In this document: positions 1 to 7,730 of the stretch, one piece after another | Layout of the letters: every line of letters begins with the position of its first letter | Numbering within the stretch: the first letter of the stretch is position 1 | Assembly (NCBI GenBank): GCA_949291945.1 | Contig: CASEXH010000035.1 | Span: 1-55,694, forward strand | Source: an uncultured Bacillota bacterium | Lineage (GTDB): Bacteria; Bacillota; Clostridia; Lachnospirales; Lachnospiraceae | Direction: 5' to 3' | DNA length: 55,694 bases | Translations under genes and position numbers: made by a program | The notes under the pieces: model-generated | The model's input: the letters and a program-made list of their open reading frames with translations, nothing else | Database searches by the model: none | Told to the model about the DNA's origin: nothing

Positions 1-2
1 GA

Positions 3-149
3 ATATTAAAGAGGGAAATGTATTATGGCAGAAAATATCACACCAAAGAGGAATTAGTAAAAGCGATCACTGAATACATCGATTATTATACAAACGAACC
101 ACCACAAAGAGGTCTTGGAATACAAACACCGAAGGAATATCATGAATAG
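3..149 (+). pseudogene. IS3-family transposase (OrfB) C-terminal fragment
   Basis: Open from the window edge to a TAG stop at 147-149. It reads as the end of an IS3 rve-type integrase domain, with a YYGRKYHTKEEL stretch, then YIDYYTNE and GLGIQTPKEYHE. Compared with the right-hand copy it carries two changes: position 100 turns Arg into Pro in the NERPQR motif after the catalytic Glu region, and position 147 turns Gln (CAG) into TAG, removing the last residues QLEAA. The fragment is partial because the rest lies outside the window. The Arg-to-Pro change may inactivate this copy; that is inference. Confidence 0.75.
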
Positions 150-162
150 CTGGAGGCAGCAT

Positions 163-193
163 AAAAAGGTTGCCCAGCAATAACTGGGCAACC
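163..193 (-). terminator. IS-borne inward-facing terminator
   Basis: A 10-bp stem GGTTGCCCAG / CTGGGCAACC (168-177 and 184-193) has loop CAATAA. Read on the minus strand it is followed by TTTTT, so it would stop transcription entering the element from the importer operon. On the transposase strand it is followed by A, not T. Confidence 0.7.
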
Positions 194-246
194 AAAAAAA
201 TCTTATATTTTTTTCACTGTCTACTTGACGGGGAGCACACCATTAG

Positions 247-260
247 TTGCGACAGCCCCT
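247..260 (-). other. Half of an interrupted terminator stem
   Basis: On the minus strand, just after the last gene of the importer operon, lies AGGGGCTGTCGCAA, an arm typical of a rho-independent terminator. The pairing arm is missing because the IS3 element begins a few bases further on. A matching arm abuts the right IS copy at 55422-55434. Confidence 0.5.
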
Positions 261-293
261 CTTTCTTTTTCATGTATTTTTCCTGCATATCTG

Positions 294-461
294 TCACTTA
301 TATTTTCTGTTATAGAGGAACAGAAGGACAAGCAGTCCTACAAGTCCGATCAGTTCCATGGAAAGCCCCGTCAGGCTGATGTTTCTCTGTCCGATGATGA
401 CCAACCCCAGGCACACCACAAAGACGACCAGCAGGATCACGTTTTTTATCACTTTGCCCAT
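294..461 (-). CDS. Tiny membrane protein at the end of the importer operon (55 aa)
   Basis: This 55-residue protein has two hydrophobic helices (about 6-23 and 36-50) joined by a short GQRNISLTG loop, and a basic tail NRKYK. Its ATG at 461 follows a good AAGGAGG site about 6 nt upstream, and it starts 12 nt after the MalG-type permease stop, so it is the last cistron of the sugar ABC operon. From memory, small proteins of this kind (DUF6903-like) sit at the ends of sugar ABC operons in Lachnospiraceae, but the family name is not certain. No function is known to me; a role as accessory subunit or stabiliser of the permeases is inference from position. Only the IS3 element lies downstream. Confidence 0.75.
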   Translation of the reverse strand: MGKVIKNVILLVVFVVCLGLVIIGQRNISLTGLSMELIGLVGLLVLLFLYNRKYK

Positions 462-473
462 ATCATTTCCTCC

Positions 474-1346
474 TTATCCCTTCAGACCTCCAAGGGTCAT
501 GCCTTCTGTCAGCTGCTTCTGCACGCACATATAAAGGATCAGTACCGGGATCATAACGATCACCAGACCTGCATACATGATGCCATAGTTTGTGGCTGTC
601 CTCTCCACTGCCATCAGATTCTTAAGTCCCACTGCAAGGGTGCTGTTTTCATCCATAATGGTAAAGGCGATGATATATTCATTCCAGAAGGATAAGAACT
701 GGAACAGGATCACTGTCAGAATACTGGGTTTCGCCATAGGGATCATGATCTGCACCATTGTCTTGAAATATCCGCATCCGTCAATGTAAGCTGCCTCTTC
801 ATATCCTCTGGGAAGAGTCTTGAAATATCCGCTGAGCAGATATATGGAGAAGGACAGGGAGCTGGAAGCATAGATCAAAGACAACAGGAACCGATTGTCC
901 AGGAAAAAGCTCACGCCCAGGGCCTTGTTTGCGTCACTGAGCATCAGGAAAATAGGCACCACAATATAATTGATATTCACAAAAAGTCCTGCCATAAAAG
1001 CAGTGTTTAAGATCTTCTTTCCCCGGAATTCAAACCTGGAAAGAGCGTAGGAAGCCGGAAGAGCGATCACCAGGAGCAGGACAAGAGCCAGCGCTGTAAC
1101 CAGCACAGAGTTCAGGAAGAACTTGCCCATCTCCGCATCTATAAAGGCGGTGATGTAGTTCTGATACTGGAGCTGCTGGGGAAGCGCCCATGGATTGGTA
1201 CCCTTTCCGATAAATTCCGCATTGCGCTTGAAACTTGCCATAAACACCCATGCAACGGGAACCAGAATCGAGATAGTCATAATAATCAGGCTTGCATACA
1301 CAATGATCTTAAAAAGGATCTTTGTAACTGGATTCTGTTTTTTCAT
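474..1346 (-). CDS. Sugar ABC transporter permease, MalG type
   Basis: Inner-membrane permease of a carbohydrate uptake system (CUT1 class), 290 residues, six predicted membrane segments starting at about residue 12. The cytoplasmic EAA loop that docks the ATPase is at about 183-203 (EEAAYIDGCGYFKT). It partners the MalF-type permease, which ends 18 nt upstream, and the lipoprotein beyond it. No ATPase gene lies in the operon. Given the GH112 phosphorylase with a matching promoter nearby, the likely substrate is galacto-N-biose or lacto-N-biose; that is inference from context, not from this sequence. Confidence 0.9.
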   Translation of the reverse strand: MKKQNPVTKILFKIIVYASLIIMTISILVPVAWVFMASFKRNAEFIGKGTNPWALPQQLQYQNYITAFIDAEMGKFFLNSVLVTALALVLLLVIALPASYALSRFEFRGKKILNTAFMAGLFVNINYIVVPIFLMLSDANKALGVSFFLDNRFLLSLIYASSSLSFSIYLLSGYFKTLPRGYEEAAYIDGCGYFKTMVQIMIPMAKPSILTVILFQFLSFWNEYIIAFTIMDENSTLAVGLKNLMAVERTATNYGIMYAGLVIVMIPVLILYMCVQKQLTEGMTLGGLKG

Positions 1347-1364
1347 CCTGTCTGCACCTCCTTC

Positions 1365-2255
1365 CTAGAATTCCAGCACTTCACGGTCTGTAATCTTATT
1401 CACAACAGCCGCAAGTGCAAATGAGAAAATAAATACCACTACGCCGATGGCCATTCCATATCCGTAAACCCCTGCGCCATAGGCCTGCTTGTACATATAG
1501 TTCAGGAATACTTCCGAATGTCCGTTGGGCCCTCCGTCTGACATGATCTGTACAAACAGGAAGCTTAAGTTAATGGTACTGATGATGTAGAAGGTCAGAG
1601 TTGTACGTATATTGCTCCAGATAAGGGGCAACGTTACCTGGAAAAACATCTGGATCTCTGTAGCTCCGTCAAGAGATGCTGCTTCATAGAGATCCTGGGG
1701 TATTGCCGCCATGCTGGCCATGTACATAACCATATAGTAACCGATGGCCTGCCACACAAGGGCAAAGATCACCGAATATAGGACAATATTCTGGTTTCCC
1801 ATCCACTGCTGAGTCAGCTTTCCAAGACCGATGGCCTTGAGAAATGTGTTGAGAAGTCCGGTACTGGGATTATAGATAGCCCCAAAGATACCGGCAATAA
1901 CTACGATACTGAGGATATTCGGTATGTAGAAAATGATCCTGAAAAAGTTTTTACCCTTAAATTTCCCCCGGGAAAGTATGGCTGCAAACAGGATCGCAAA
2001 GAATATTGTGCACAGCGTTACAAGGACAATAATGGCAATGGAGTTCTGCATTGCCTGAAGAAAATTTTTGTCTGCAAGAAGAGATTTAAAGTTATACAGA
2101 CCTACAAATTCTTTTCTGTTTGTAATTCCGCCCATACGGTACAGAGACATCCTGAACACGTTGATGGTGGGAATAAAAATGAAAAGAGTGACCAGTATAG
2201 CCGCTGGAGCGATACAAAAAAAGATAAAGCGTCCCCGGGCCCGTTTTCGATTCAT
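1365..2255 (-). CDS. Sugar ABC transporter permease, MalF type
   Basis: Permease partner of the MalG-type protein, 296 residues. The start is set at 2255 because AAAGGAGA lies 7 nt upstream; a longer frame reaches 2372 but runs through the hairpin after the binding-protein gene. A short basic N-terminus (MNRKRARGR) leads into the first membrane helix at about 10-30. The EAA loop is at about 190-210 (YEAASLDGATEIQMF). It lies second in the operon, behind a hairpin that probably lowers its expression relative to the binding protein. Family assignment is firm; the substrate is inferred from the locus. Confidence 0.9.
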   Translation of the reverse strand: MNRKRARGRFIFFCIAPAAILVTLFIFIPTINVFRMSLYRMGGITNRKEFVGLYNFKSLLADKNFLQAMQNSIAIIVLVTLCTIFFAILFAAILSRGKFKGKNFFRIIFYIPNILSIVVIAGIFGAIYNPSTGLLNTFLKAIGLGKLTQQWMGNQNIVLYSVIFALVWQAIGYYMVMYMASMAAIPQDLYEAASLDGATEIQMFFQVTLPLIWSNIRTTLTFYIISTINLSFLFVQIMSDGGPNGHSEVFLNYMYKQAYGAGVYGYGMAIGVVVFIFSFALAAVVNKITDREVLEF

Positions 2256-2275
2256 ACTATGTCTCCTTTCTTTTA

Positions 2276-2306
2276 AAAACGGTGAGCTGTAACAACTCAC
2301 CGTTTT
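2276..2306 (-). terminator. Intercistronic hairpin after the binding-protein gene
   Basis: An 11-bp perfect stem, AAAACGGTGAG / CTCACCGTTTT (2276-2286 and 2296-2306), with a 9-nt loop. It lies between the binding-protein stop at 2338 and the MalF-type start at 2255. On the minus strand it ends in a T run, so it may stop part of the transcripts or protect the 3' end, giving more binding protein than permease. Confidence 0.7.
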
Positions 2307-2337
2307 CTCAGCACATATGCCATTCTTATTCAGATGT

Positions 2338-3726
2338 TTACTCCATAGCGGCTGCGCATCTCTCCCATACATCTACGAGCTGGCTCTGCCATTCGTCTAC
2401 AGTCATATCCCCGTTGCTGATGGAATCGATCGGTCCGTAAATAGATCCTTTCATGTCAAGACCTTCGATAGGAGCGGTTGTTGCCCATGTACCTGTAACA
2501 GCTACCACATCATCGCCTGTCTGGAAGCTGCTCTTGATCACTCCCTCAGGAAGTTTATCGGCTGCGCCCTTTACAGGAACAACGATAGGAGAATCGGACT
2601 CTTCTCCGGTCTCAGCATTGGTTGTCTTATTTGCAAGGCACAGATCAACAACTGTATCAGAGTACATAAATTTGATAAATTCTTTTGCAAGATCAATGTT
2701 GGCGGCGTCTGCCGGAATCCACATCTGCTCGGTAAAGGTATATACAGACTGGCTCTCATCAGCACTCCATTTCGGAACGCCCATTACTCCCCACTCATAA
2801 TCTGAAGGAGTTGTGTTTGCCATCTCTCCTACTACCCAGCTTCCGTTTGGCATAAAGAGGGCTTCGCCGTCGATAACTGCCTGCTGGTTGATCTTGAATC
2901 CGCCGTCTGTATTGGCGTTGGCAACTGTATCTGCCCAGATGTTGTCAGAAGATACCAGCTGAGCCACTGTATCCAGAACTTTTCTTCCTTCATCAGAAGT
3001 CCAGGTGTCTGCGTCATAAGTCAGAGCATTGTTGTAGAAGTCAATTCCTCCTGCCTGTGCCAGCATTGCATAGATGGTAGCGTCAAAGTATCCTGACTGA
3101 GGATATGTAAAGAGTGCTCTTCCATCTGCTTTTGCCTGCTGTCCCAGTTCAAAGAATTCATCCCAGGTAGTGGGAACTGCATATTCTTTCCCCTCGCCTA
3201 CAAGGGTTGCGTTGTACCAGAAACCTGTCTGTGTATAGAAGATCGGCGCAAGATAGATCTTGCCGTCTCCGTAAGGCTGTGCAGCTGTTCCCTCAAGGAT
3301 TCCGTCCAGCATCTTACCCTTAAGTTCATCATCAAACACATCTGAGATATCCGCAACTGCCTCTTCCTTCAGCATAGTCTCTGTAAATCCGCTGGCCTGT
3401 CCCAGGTTATAGTATACAATATCCGGAACATCACCGTTCTGGATGTCCTTTGTCAGTACCTGATCCAGTTCGGAGGACAACTCTAATTCTACTTCGCACC
3501 CTGTCTCCTCCTCAAAAGCTGCTGTGATCTTGTCCCAGATATCCGCTCCGTTTCCACCTTCAAAGGCTGCGACTTTCAGCACATCCCCGCCTCCGCTTTC
3601 GCTGTCGCTGCCGCCGTCTCCGCTGCCACTGTTATCTGATCCACCTCCGCATGCAGACAGCATGGAAGCTGCCATTACAGAAACAAGAGATGCCGAGATC
3701 AACTTTTTCACCATTTTTCTCTTCAT
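2338..3726 (-). CDS. Extracellular sugar-binding lipoprotein of ABC importer
   Basis: Solute-binding protein of the family 1 type, 462 residues. It has a lipoprotein signal (basic MKRKMVKK, hydrophobic core, lipobox LSAC with Cys at about 26) followed by a Gly/Ser/Asp-rich linker to about residue 48, so it is anchored outside the membrane. The mature part has the usual alternating fold with aromatic-rich stretches such as PQSGYFDATIYAM and NGSWVVGEM. It is the first gene of the operon, with a good AAAGGAGG site before the ATG. The nearby GH112 phosphorylase suggests binding of a galactosyl-N-acetylhexosamine disaccharide. Substrate is inference; the family is clear. Confidence 0.9.
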   Translation of the reverse strand: MKRKMVKKLISASLVSVMAASMLSACGGGSDNSGSGDGGSDSESGGGDVLKVAAFEGGNGADIWDKITAAFEEETGCEVELELSSELDQVLTKDIQNGDVPDIVYYNLGQASGFTETMLKEEAVADISDVFDDELKGKMLDGILEGTAAQPYGDGKIYLAPIFYTQTGFWYNATLVGEGKEYAVPTTWDEFFELGQQAKADGRALFTYPQSGYFDATIYAMLAQAGGIDFYNNALTYDADTWTSDEGRKVLDTVAQLVSSDNIWADTVANANTDGGFKINQQAVIDGEALFMPNGSWVVGEMANTTPSDYEWGVMGVPKWSADESQSVYTFTEQMWIPADAANIDLAKEFIKFMYSDTVVDLCLANKTTNAETGEESDSPIVVPVKGAADKLPEGVIKSSFQTGDDVVAVTGTWATTAPIEGLDMKGSIYGPIDSISNGDMTVDEWQSQLVDVWERCAAAME

Positions 3727-3757
3727 AAATTTTACCTCCTTTTTTTCTGTTTTTTAC

Positions 3758-3821
3758 ATCATACCTTATTTTAGAGGAGGCTTCCATACAGATATTGGCT
3801 TTTCTTTTATAATTATTGCTG
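3758..3821 (-). promoter_or_regulatory. Importer promoter with upstream AraC-type operator
   Basis: On the minus strand a -10 TATGAT (3758-3763) lies 17 nt from a poor -35 TGGAAG (3781-3786), as expected for an activated promoter. Seven nt further up is a 28-nt site (3794-3821) that, on the plus strand, shares ATTG, then TTTTATAATT, then TTGC with the site before the GH112 gene at 7055-7082, with the same 7-nt distance to -35. The divergent AraC gene is the likely activator. Confidence 0.65.
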
Positions 3822-3879
3822 TTTTTTAGCAATATAGTCACGATATATAAATATTTTTTGTTGTTTTATCCACAAGTTC

Positions 3880-3909
3880 TTGCTTTTTCTCCGTTTTTCT
3901 TTGTATAAT
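3880..3909 (+). promoter_or_regulatory. Probable promoter of the AraC regulator
   Basis: A perfect -10 TATAAT (3904-3909) with a possible -35 TTGCTT (3880-3885) at 18-nt spacing, 46 nt before the regulator's ATG. A palindrome ATTGCT-N7-AGCAAT (3815-3833) lies upstream and overlaps the operator of the divergent importer. Confidence 0.55.
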
Positions 3910-3955
3910 ATCTACAATAGATCCGATCATTTTGTAAGCAGAAGGAGGCGGCTGT

Positions 3956-4810
3956 ATGAGCCACAGACATTATTCTATAAAAGAAAATGAACTTCCTAAG
4001 ATTAATTCCCGGCTGCTGTCTATCTCTCTGTCTAAGGATGAAAGAGACTGGCCCAGTGTTCTTCACACCCACCCCTTTACAGAAATTTTCTTTGTGTTAA
4101 ACGGCAAAGGAAATTTCTTCTTTCGCCGGGATATTCGTCCCATAGAAACCGGAGATCTGATCATCATTCCCCCCTATCTGGAACATACGGAACAGTCCAT
4201 TCCAGGCACACCTCTTGAGTATTATGTCCTGGGAATCGACGGCATTGCTTTCCAGGAAGAAGATCAGTCCGCTTCCGCCCAGATTTTCTGTAACTTTGAC
4301 AATCTGGCTATGATCCAGGATCTTTTTGCCCAGATCCATTATGAAGTGAAATCCGGAGGCTACGGTGCAGAACTGATCTGTCAGCACCTTCTGGAGATCC
4401 TGATCCTGCGGATCCTCCGCTCCTCCCGGCAGCTGGTGCCTGTCTCTATCAATACCGTGCGCATGACAAAAGAATGTGCCCAGATAAAAGAATATCTGGA
4501 CACAAATTATGCAGAACATATTACTCTGGATACACTGACAGGGCTGACTCATATGAATAAATACTATATGGCCCATTCCTTTGCCAAGTACACCGGCTTT
4601 TCTCCCATCCAGTATCTGAACCGATGCCGGCTGGAGGCGGCCTGCCAGCTTCTCCGGGATACGGACCTTTCGGTCTCGGATATCGCCGGCTCCACAGGCT
4701 TTTCCTCCCAGTCTTACTTTACACAGACCTTTCGGAAGTTTTTCGGAATCACTCCCATAAAATACCGGCAGAATCACGGTGAGGAACAGTTGAAGTCCCC
4801 CGGCAGATGA
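3956..4810 (+). CDS. AraC-family transcriptional regulator of the GH112/importer locus
   Basis: A 284-residue regulator with an N-terminal cupin-like sugar-sensing domain (about 20-150, with the HTHPFTEIFFVLNG motif) and two C-terminal helix-turn-helix units (about 180-280; the second reads DIAGSTGFSSQSYFTQTFRKFFG). An AGAAGGAGG site precedes the ATG. It is transcribed divergently from the importer and runs head-on into the GH112 gene, with only 10 nt between the stops. The shared operator before both units (3794-3821, 7055-7082) makes it the likely local activator. The inducing sugar is not shown by the sequence. Confidence 0.88.
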   Translation: MSHRHYSIKENELPKINSRLLSISLSKDERDWPSVLHTHPFTEIFFVLNGKGNFFFRRDIRPIETGDLIIIPPYLEHTEQSIPGTPLEYYVLGIDGIAFQEEDQSASAQIFCNFDNLAMIQDLFAQIHYEVKSGGYGAELICQHLLEILILRILRSSRQLVPVSINTVRMTKECAQIKEYLDTNYAEHITLDTLTGLTHMNKYYMAHSFAKYTGFSPIQYLNRCRLEAACQLLRDTDLSVSDIAGSTGFSSQSYFTQTFRKFFGITPIKYRQNHGEEQLKSPGR

Positions 4811-4820
4811 TGTATGTATC

Positions 4821-6983
4821 TTAAATCTCGTACCAGATGATCTCGTTTGCTTTCAGATCTACATGGAAACTGCTTCCGTCCCCTCTGTACACGGTTGTAC
4901 TCTGGGATTCATAGGTATTGTTGACAACACAGTACTTGCCGTTCTTTACGTAAGCATGAACTTCCACATTAAAGTTGGAGCTGAACCATCTGCAGAGATT
5001 TTCCTCATCATGGGAAGACCAGATAATGGAACGGTACAGGATCCTGCTGTTCTCAAAACTGTAGGGAAGGCCGCTGATATATACGCAGCGTCCCTTTCCG
5101 AACTCCTTCACAGCCATCTGTACCTCCTTGTCCCGCTGGACAAGGATCTGGGTTCCGTCCAGGGCATACATGTTTTTCTTTCCTTCGCCGAAATCAATTT
5201 CTTTCTTACAGTCTTCCTTGATAAAATGATCGTGCTCTTTCCAGTTATATTTATCTACGTTTAAAGTAAAGCCTGTTTCTTTTTCCACGCCCATGACCGT
5301 TGCAAGCTGGAGGAAATGGCCCTGGTACTGATGGCCTGCAGGCTCTCCCACTCCGATAAATCCTCCGCCGTTATAGATAAACTTCTTTACAGCAGTAAGG
5401 ATCTTTTCATCTGTCCAGTTCTCTCCGCCTGTGTAGGCCGTATCAGCGTCGCCCACATTCAGGATCACATCAATATCTTCTAAAATATCCGGATCCTGGC
5501 GTATATCGTCAAAGCTGATAAACCGGACGTCAAATGGCGCTCCACTTAAAGCCTCGATCACCCCTGCATAGGAGTAATTCTGTTTATAATAGATGGCATG
5601 ATGGACCATATGATTACCCCATGCCCGCATCTTGCCCCAGCAGTTCAGTACCGCCACTTTCTTGATGCAGTAGGGCGTTGTTCCCTTAATATTTTCATAC
5701 AAGGTCCGGAACTCGTTGCACACGCTTTCCACATAATCAATGAAATCAGGGAACTCCATAGCAAGTTTTAAGTATCCCCCGTATCCGATCCGGTCAATAG
5801 GCTTTCTCAGGATGGCTCTCCTGGCTGTCACCCAGTTGACTTTCGCTTCTTTTACCGGATCTCCTCCCTCATGGAATACATCCGGGAAGAAATAAGGCAG
5901 GAGACGTCCTTCTCTGTATTTTACCCCTTCAATATCGCTGATCAGCCGCAATGTGGAGCCGTTTCCCACACTTCCCACAACAGCGTCCAGTCCGATAGAC
6001 TTAAATTCCTCCATAAAAGGTTCTGTTCCGATCCAGTGGTCGCCCAGGAACATCATGGCTTCCTTTTCCAATTCATGGGTGATATCCACCATCTCTTTTG
6101 CAAGTTTCGCCACTTCTCTTCTCTGGAAAGCCTGGAAATCAAGAAATTCCTTTGAAGGAATGCGATAGGTATTATTCATATACCCCTGATCAATGATAAA
6201 TTCCGGACGGAACTTATAGCCTGCTTCTTTTTCAAATTGCTCCAGGATATAAGGACTTACTGACGCAGAATATCCGTACCAGTCTACATATTTCTCTCTT
6301 GCAAGTTCATCAAAGATCAAAGTGAATTGATGGAAAAATGTGGTATAGCGGATCACGTCCACATGGGGATTGTCTGCAATAAATTTCCGCAGTCTCTCCA
6401 TGGAATATTTGTGGGTCTTTGGCTGGCGCACATCAAAAGTAATCTGTTTTTCAAAATTTTCCCATCCGTTTGTCACTGCATTATACATGTGGACCGGATC
6501 CCACATGATATATGCCAGAAAGCTGACCGTATAATCATGAAAAGCCTCTGCGCTGTGGATGGTTACATCTCCTGTCTCACTATCATAGCTCCACTGTGTT
6601 GGGGGAACCACGTCCCCTGTAGTCCGGTCTATGACTTCCCACCATCTGGTGATGTCGTCGTGGTCGTTTACTTTAAGCATATCCGGATATAGATGATCCA
6701 TGAGATGAACAGATAATTCGTCACTGACAGCAGTATAAAAGGGGGTCACAATGTACATCTGCTGGATCTCATCCGGATTTGCCTTTGCCCAGGCATTATC
6801 TTTTCTTGTGGTATAATAGGTAGAATACACTTTTGCGTCTACATCTTTCAGCTCTTCCGGATAGTCTGTGCCGTCACAGTCACGGATAGCATCTGCTCCC
6901 CATCTCTTCAGCAGTTCCATAGTCTCAGGGACAACATCCAGGTCTGTAGGGATCGTCACTCTTCCTTTTGTGTTTTCTTTCAA
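4821..6983 (-). CDS. GH112 galactosyl-N-acetylhexosamine phosphorylase
   Basis: Cytoplasmic phosphorylase of family GH112, 720 residues, with no signal peptide. Known members split galacto-N-biose or lacto-N-biose with phosphate into galactose 1-phosphate and GalNAc/GlcNAc; one branch acts on galactosyl-rhamnose, so specificity needs testing. The catalytic region carries GDHWIGTEP, with Asp315 in the place of the general acid of the bifidobacterial enzyme. A Rossmann-like domain follows at about 440-640 and a small beta domain ends the chain. The start codon is TTG at 6983, supported by an AAGGAG site 8 nt upstream. No kinase or GalT/GalE genes for the products lie in the window. Confidence 0.92.
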   Translation of the reverse strand: MKENTKGRVTIPTDLDVVPETMELLKRWGADAIRDCDGTDYPEELKDVDAKVYSTYYTTRKDNAWAKANPDEIQQMYIVTPFYTAVSDELSVHLMDHLYPDMLKVNDHDDITRWWEVIDRTTGDVVPPTQWSYDSETGDVTIHSAEAFHDYTVSFLAYIMWDPVHMYNAVTNGWENFEKQITFDVRQPKTHKYSMERLRKFIADNPHVDVIRYTTFFHQFTLIFDELAREKYVDWYGYSASVSPYILEQFEKEAGYKFRPEFIIDQGYMNNTYRIPSKEFLDFQAFQRREVAKLAKEMVDITHELEKEAMMFLGDHWIGTEPFMEEFKSIGLDAVVGSVGNGSTLRLISDIEGVKYREGRLLPYFFPDVFHEGGDPVKEAKVNWVTARRAILRKPIDRIGYGGYLKLAMEFPDFIDYVESVCNEFRTLYENIKGTTPYCIKKVAVLNCWGKMRAWGNHMVHHAIYYKQNYSYAGVIEALSGAPFDVRFISFDDIRQDPDILEDIDVILNVGDADTAYTGGENWTDEKILTAVKKFIYNGGGFIGVGEPAGHQYQGHFLQLATVMGVEKETGFTLNVDKYNWKEHDHFIKEDCKKEIDFGEGKKNMYALDGTQILVQRDKEVQMAVKEFGKGRCVYISGLPYSFENSRILYRSIIWSSHDEENLCRWFSSNFNVEVHAYVKNGKYCVVNNTYESQSTTVYRGDGSSFHVDLKANEIIWYEI

Positions 6984-7018
6984 TATTCTTCTCCTTTCTC
7001 CTGCTTTTTGATAATTTT

Positions 7019-7082
7019 ATCATATGGAAAAAGGAGTAGAGAGTCAATCTGCTCATTGCTCATATTTTTATAATTCTTGCGC
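7019..7082 (-). promoter_or_regulatory. GH112 promoter and AraC-type operator
   Basis: On the minus strand TTGACT (7042-7047), 17 nt, TATGAT (7019-7024). Seven nt upstream is a 28-nt site (7055-7082) matching that of the importer promoter (3794-3821) at about 19 of 28 positions, including ATTG, TTTTATAATT and TTGC, at the same distance from -35. The -35 is better than the importer's, so basal expression may be higher. Confidence 0.7.
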
Positions 7083-7104
7083 TTCAGACAGCGGAAAGGC
7101 ACTA

Positions 7105-7225
7105 TTATAATGATGCTGCAGAAAAGTACCGGCAGATCTGCTCCATCCGCTGCATCTGTCTGACCTGGAACGGGCAGCGCTGTTCACAGTGTCCGCACCG
7201 GATACAGGCATATTGGCTGCTTCAT
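7105..7225 (-). pseudogene. Remnant of a ferredoxin-domain aldo/keto reductase
   Basis: A ribosome binding site AAAGGAGG and ATG (7225) lead into MKQPICLYPVRTL and then a stop. One frame over, the sequence encodes YACIRCGHCEQRCPF and then RQMQRMEQICRYF, the C-terminal 4Fe-4S part of an aldo/keto reductase, ending at TAA (7105-7107). The start is thus joined out of frame to the tail; about 300 codons are missing. The intact paralogue at 10257-11399 ends in the same type of motif. It lies directly under a MerR-type promoter, so it was probably the regulated target. Confidence 0.75.
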
Positions 7226-7261
7226 GGTGTTTCCTCCTTTGCTACTATTTAGAATGTTTTC

Positions 7262-7292
7262 ATTATAATGTATTAGAGTTACTCTCAGTCAA
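7262..7292 (-). promoter_or_regulatory. MerR-type promoter with 19-bp spacer
   Basis: On the minus strand TTGACT (7287-7292), a 19-nt spacer, and TATAAT (7262-7267). The spacer holds the dyad AGAGTAACTCT. Overlong 19-bp spacers with a central dyad are the hallmark of promoters twisted open by MerR-family activators. It reads towards the dead aldo/keto reductase and sits beside the dead MerR gene. Confidence 0.75.
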
Positions 7293-7297
7293 GTGCA

Positions 7298-7663
7298 ATG
7301 GAGCTGATTCCTACACTGAAACGGGATTCAAACGGAAAGCGGCTGTTCGATGAGGACGGGATTGCTTATTTGCAGGGAATTGTCTTTCTGCGGAATTGCG
7401 GGATGTCTATCAATGGGATCCATGAATATTTTGATCTGGTCTAGCAGGGAGACAGCACCCTGCCCAAGCGCTACCAGATGATCCTGGAGCAGAAAGCATC
7501 GGTGGATCTCCAGATTGAAAAGCTGTTAGAGAGCCGCCGCTATGTTGAAAAGAAATTATATCTATACTTTTCCAAGCTTTATGGGGATTCTCAGGATAAG
7601 CCAAAAGATAAGCCGGAGTCCGGGAACTCCCCAGGCAATCCGGCAATGGGCCAGGTAAGGTAA
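7298..7663 (+). pseudogene. MerR-family regulator, truncated and with internal stop
   Basis: One frame from ATG 7298 to TAA 7661-7663, broken by TAG at 7442-7444. It reads MELIPTLKRDSNGKRLF, then GIAYLQGIVFLRNCGMSI, the stop, then RYQMILEQKASVDLQIEKL and a Pro/Lys-rich tail. This matches MerR regulators from the end of their first helix-turn-helix unit through the dimerisation helix. The first 25 or so codons, including the RBS, are gone; the promoter dyad is fused directly to the remainder. A short frame after the stop (7478-7663) is unlikely to be made. Confidence 0.8.
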
Positions 7664-7715
7664 CGGAGCTGCCGCCAAATGGCCATGCAGGCATGTCCCC
7701 TTGGCGGCAGCTCCG
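7664..7715. repeat. Inverted repeat (14-bp stem)
   Basis: CGGAGCTGCCGCCA (7664-7677) pairs perfectly with 7702-7715 across a 24-nt loop. There is no T tract on the exit side of either strand, so it is a weak terminator at best; it separates the MerR remnant from the convergent alarmone synthetase gene. Confidence 0.55.
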
Positions 7716-7730
7716 AAAAACAGCAATATA

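Larger units (their letters stand above)
1..242 (+). mobile_element. IS3-family element, inner end (left copy)
   Basis: This is the 3' end of an IS3-type insertion sequence cut off by the window edge. It holds the last codons of the transposase, a hairpin and the terminal sequence that, read inward from the tip, begins TGGTGTGCTCCCCGTC. The same 242 nt recur in reverse orientation at 55453-55694 with only two differences seen by eye (positions 100 and 147). The tip is set at 242 because identity between the copies stops there and the element then ends in CA, as IS3 elements do. Confidence 0.85.

Noticed and set aside
225..695. Open frame of 156 codons on the plus strand
   Set aside because: It runs antisense through the MalG-type permease and the tiny membrane-protein gene, with no RBS and no recognisable protein family.
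2255..2372. Longer start for the MalF-type permease
   Set aside because: The extension covers the intercistronic hairpin and lacks an RBS; the ATG at 2255 has AAAGGAGA.
7478..7663. Plus-strand frame of 61 codons as a separate gene
   Set aside because: It is the part of the MerR pseudogene after the internal TAG; it has no RBS of its own.
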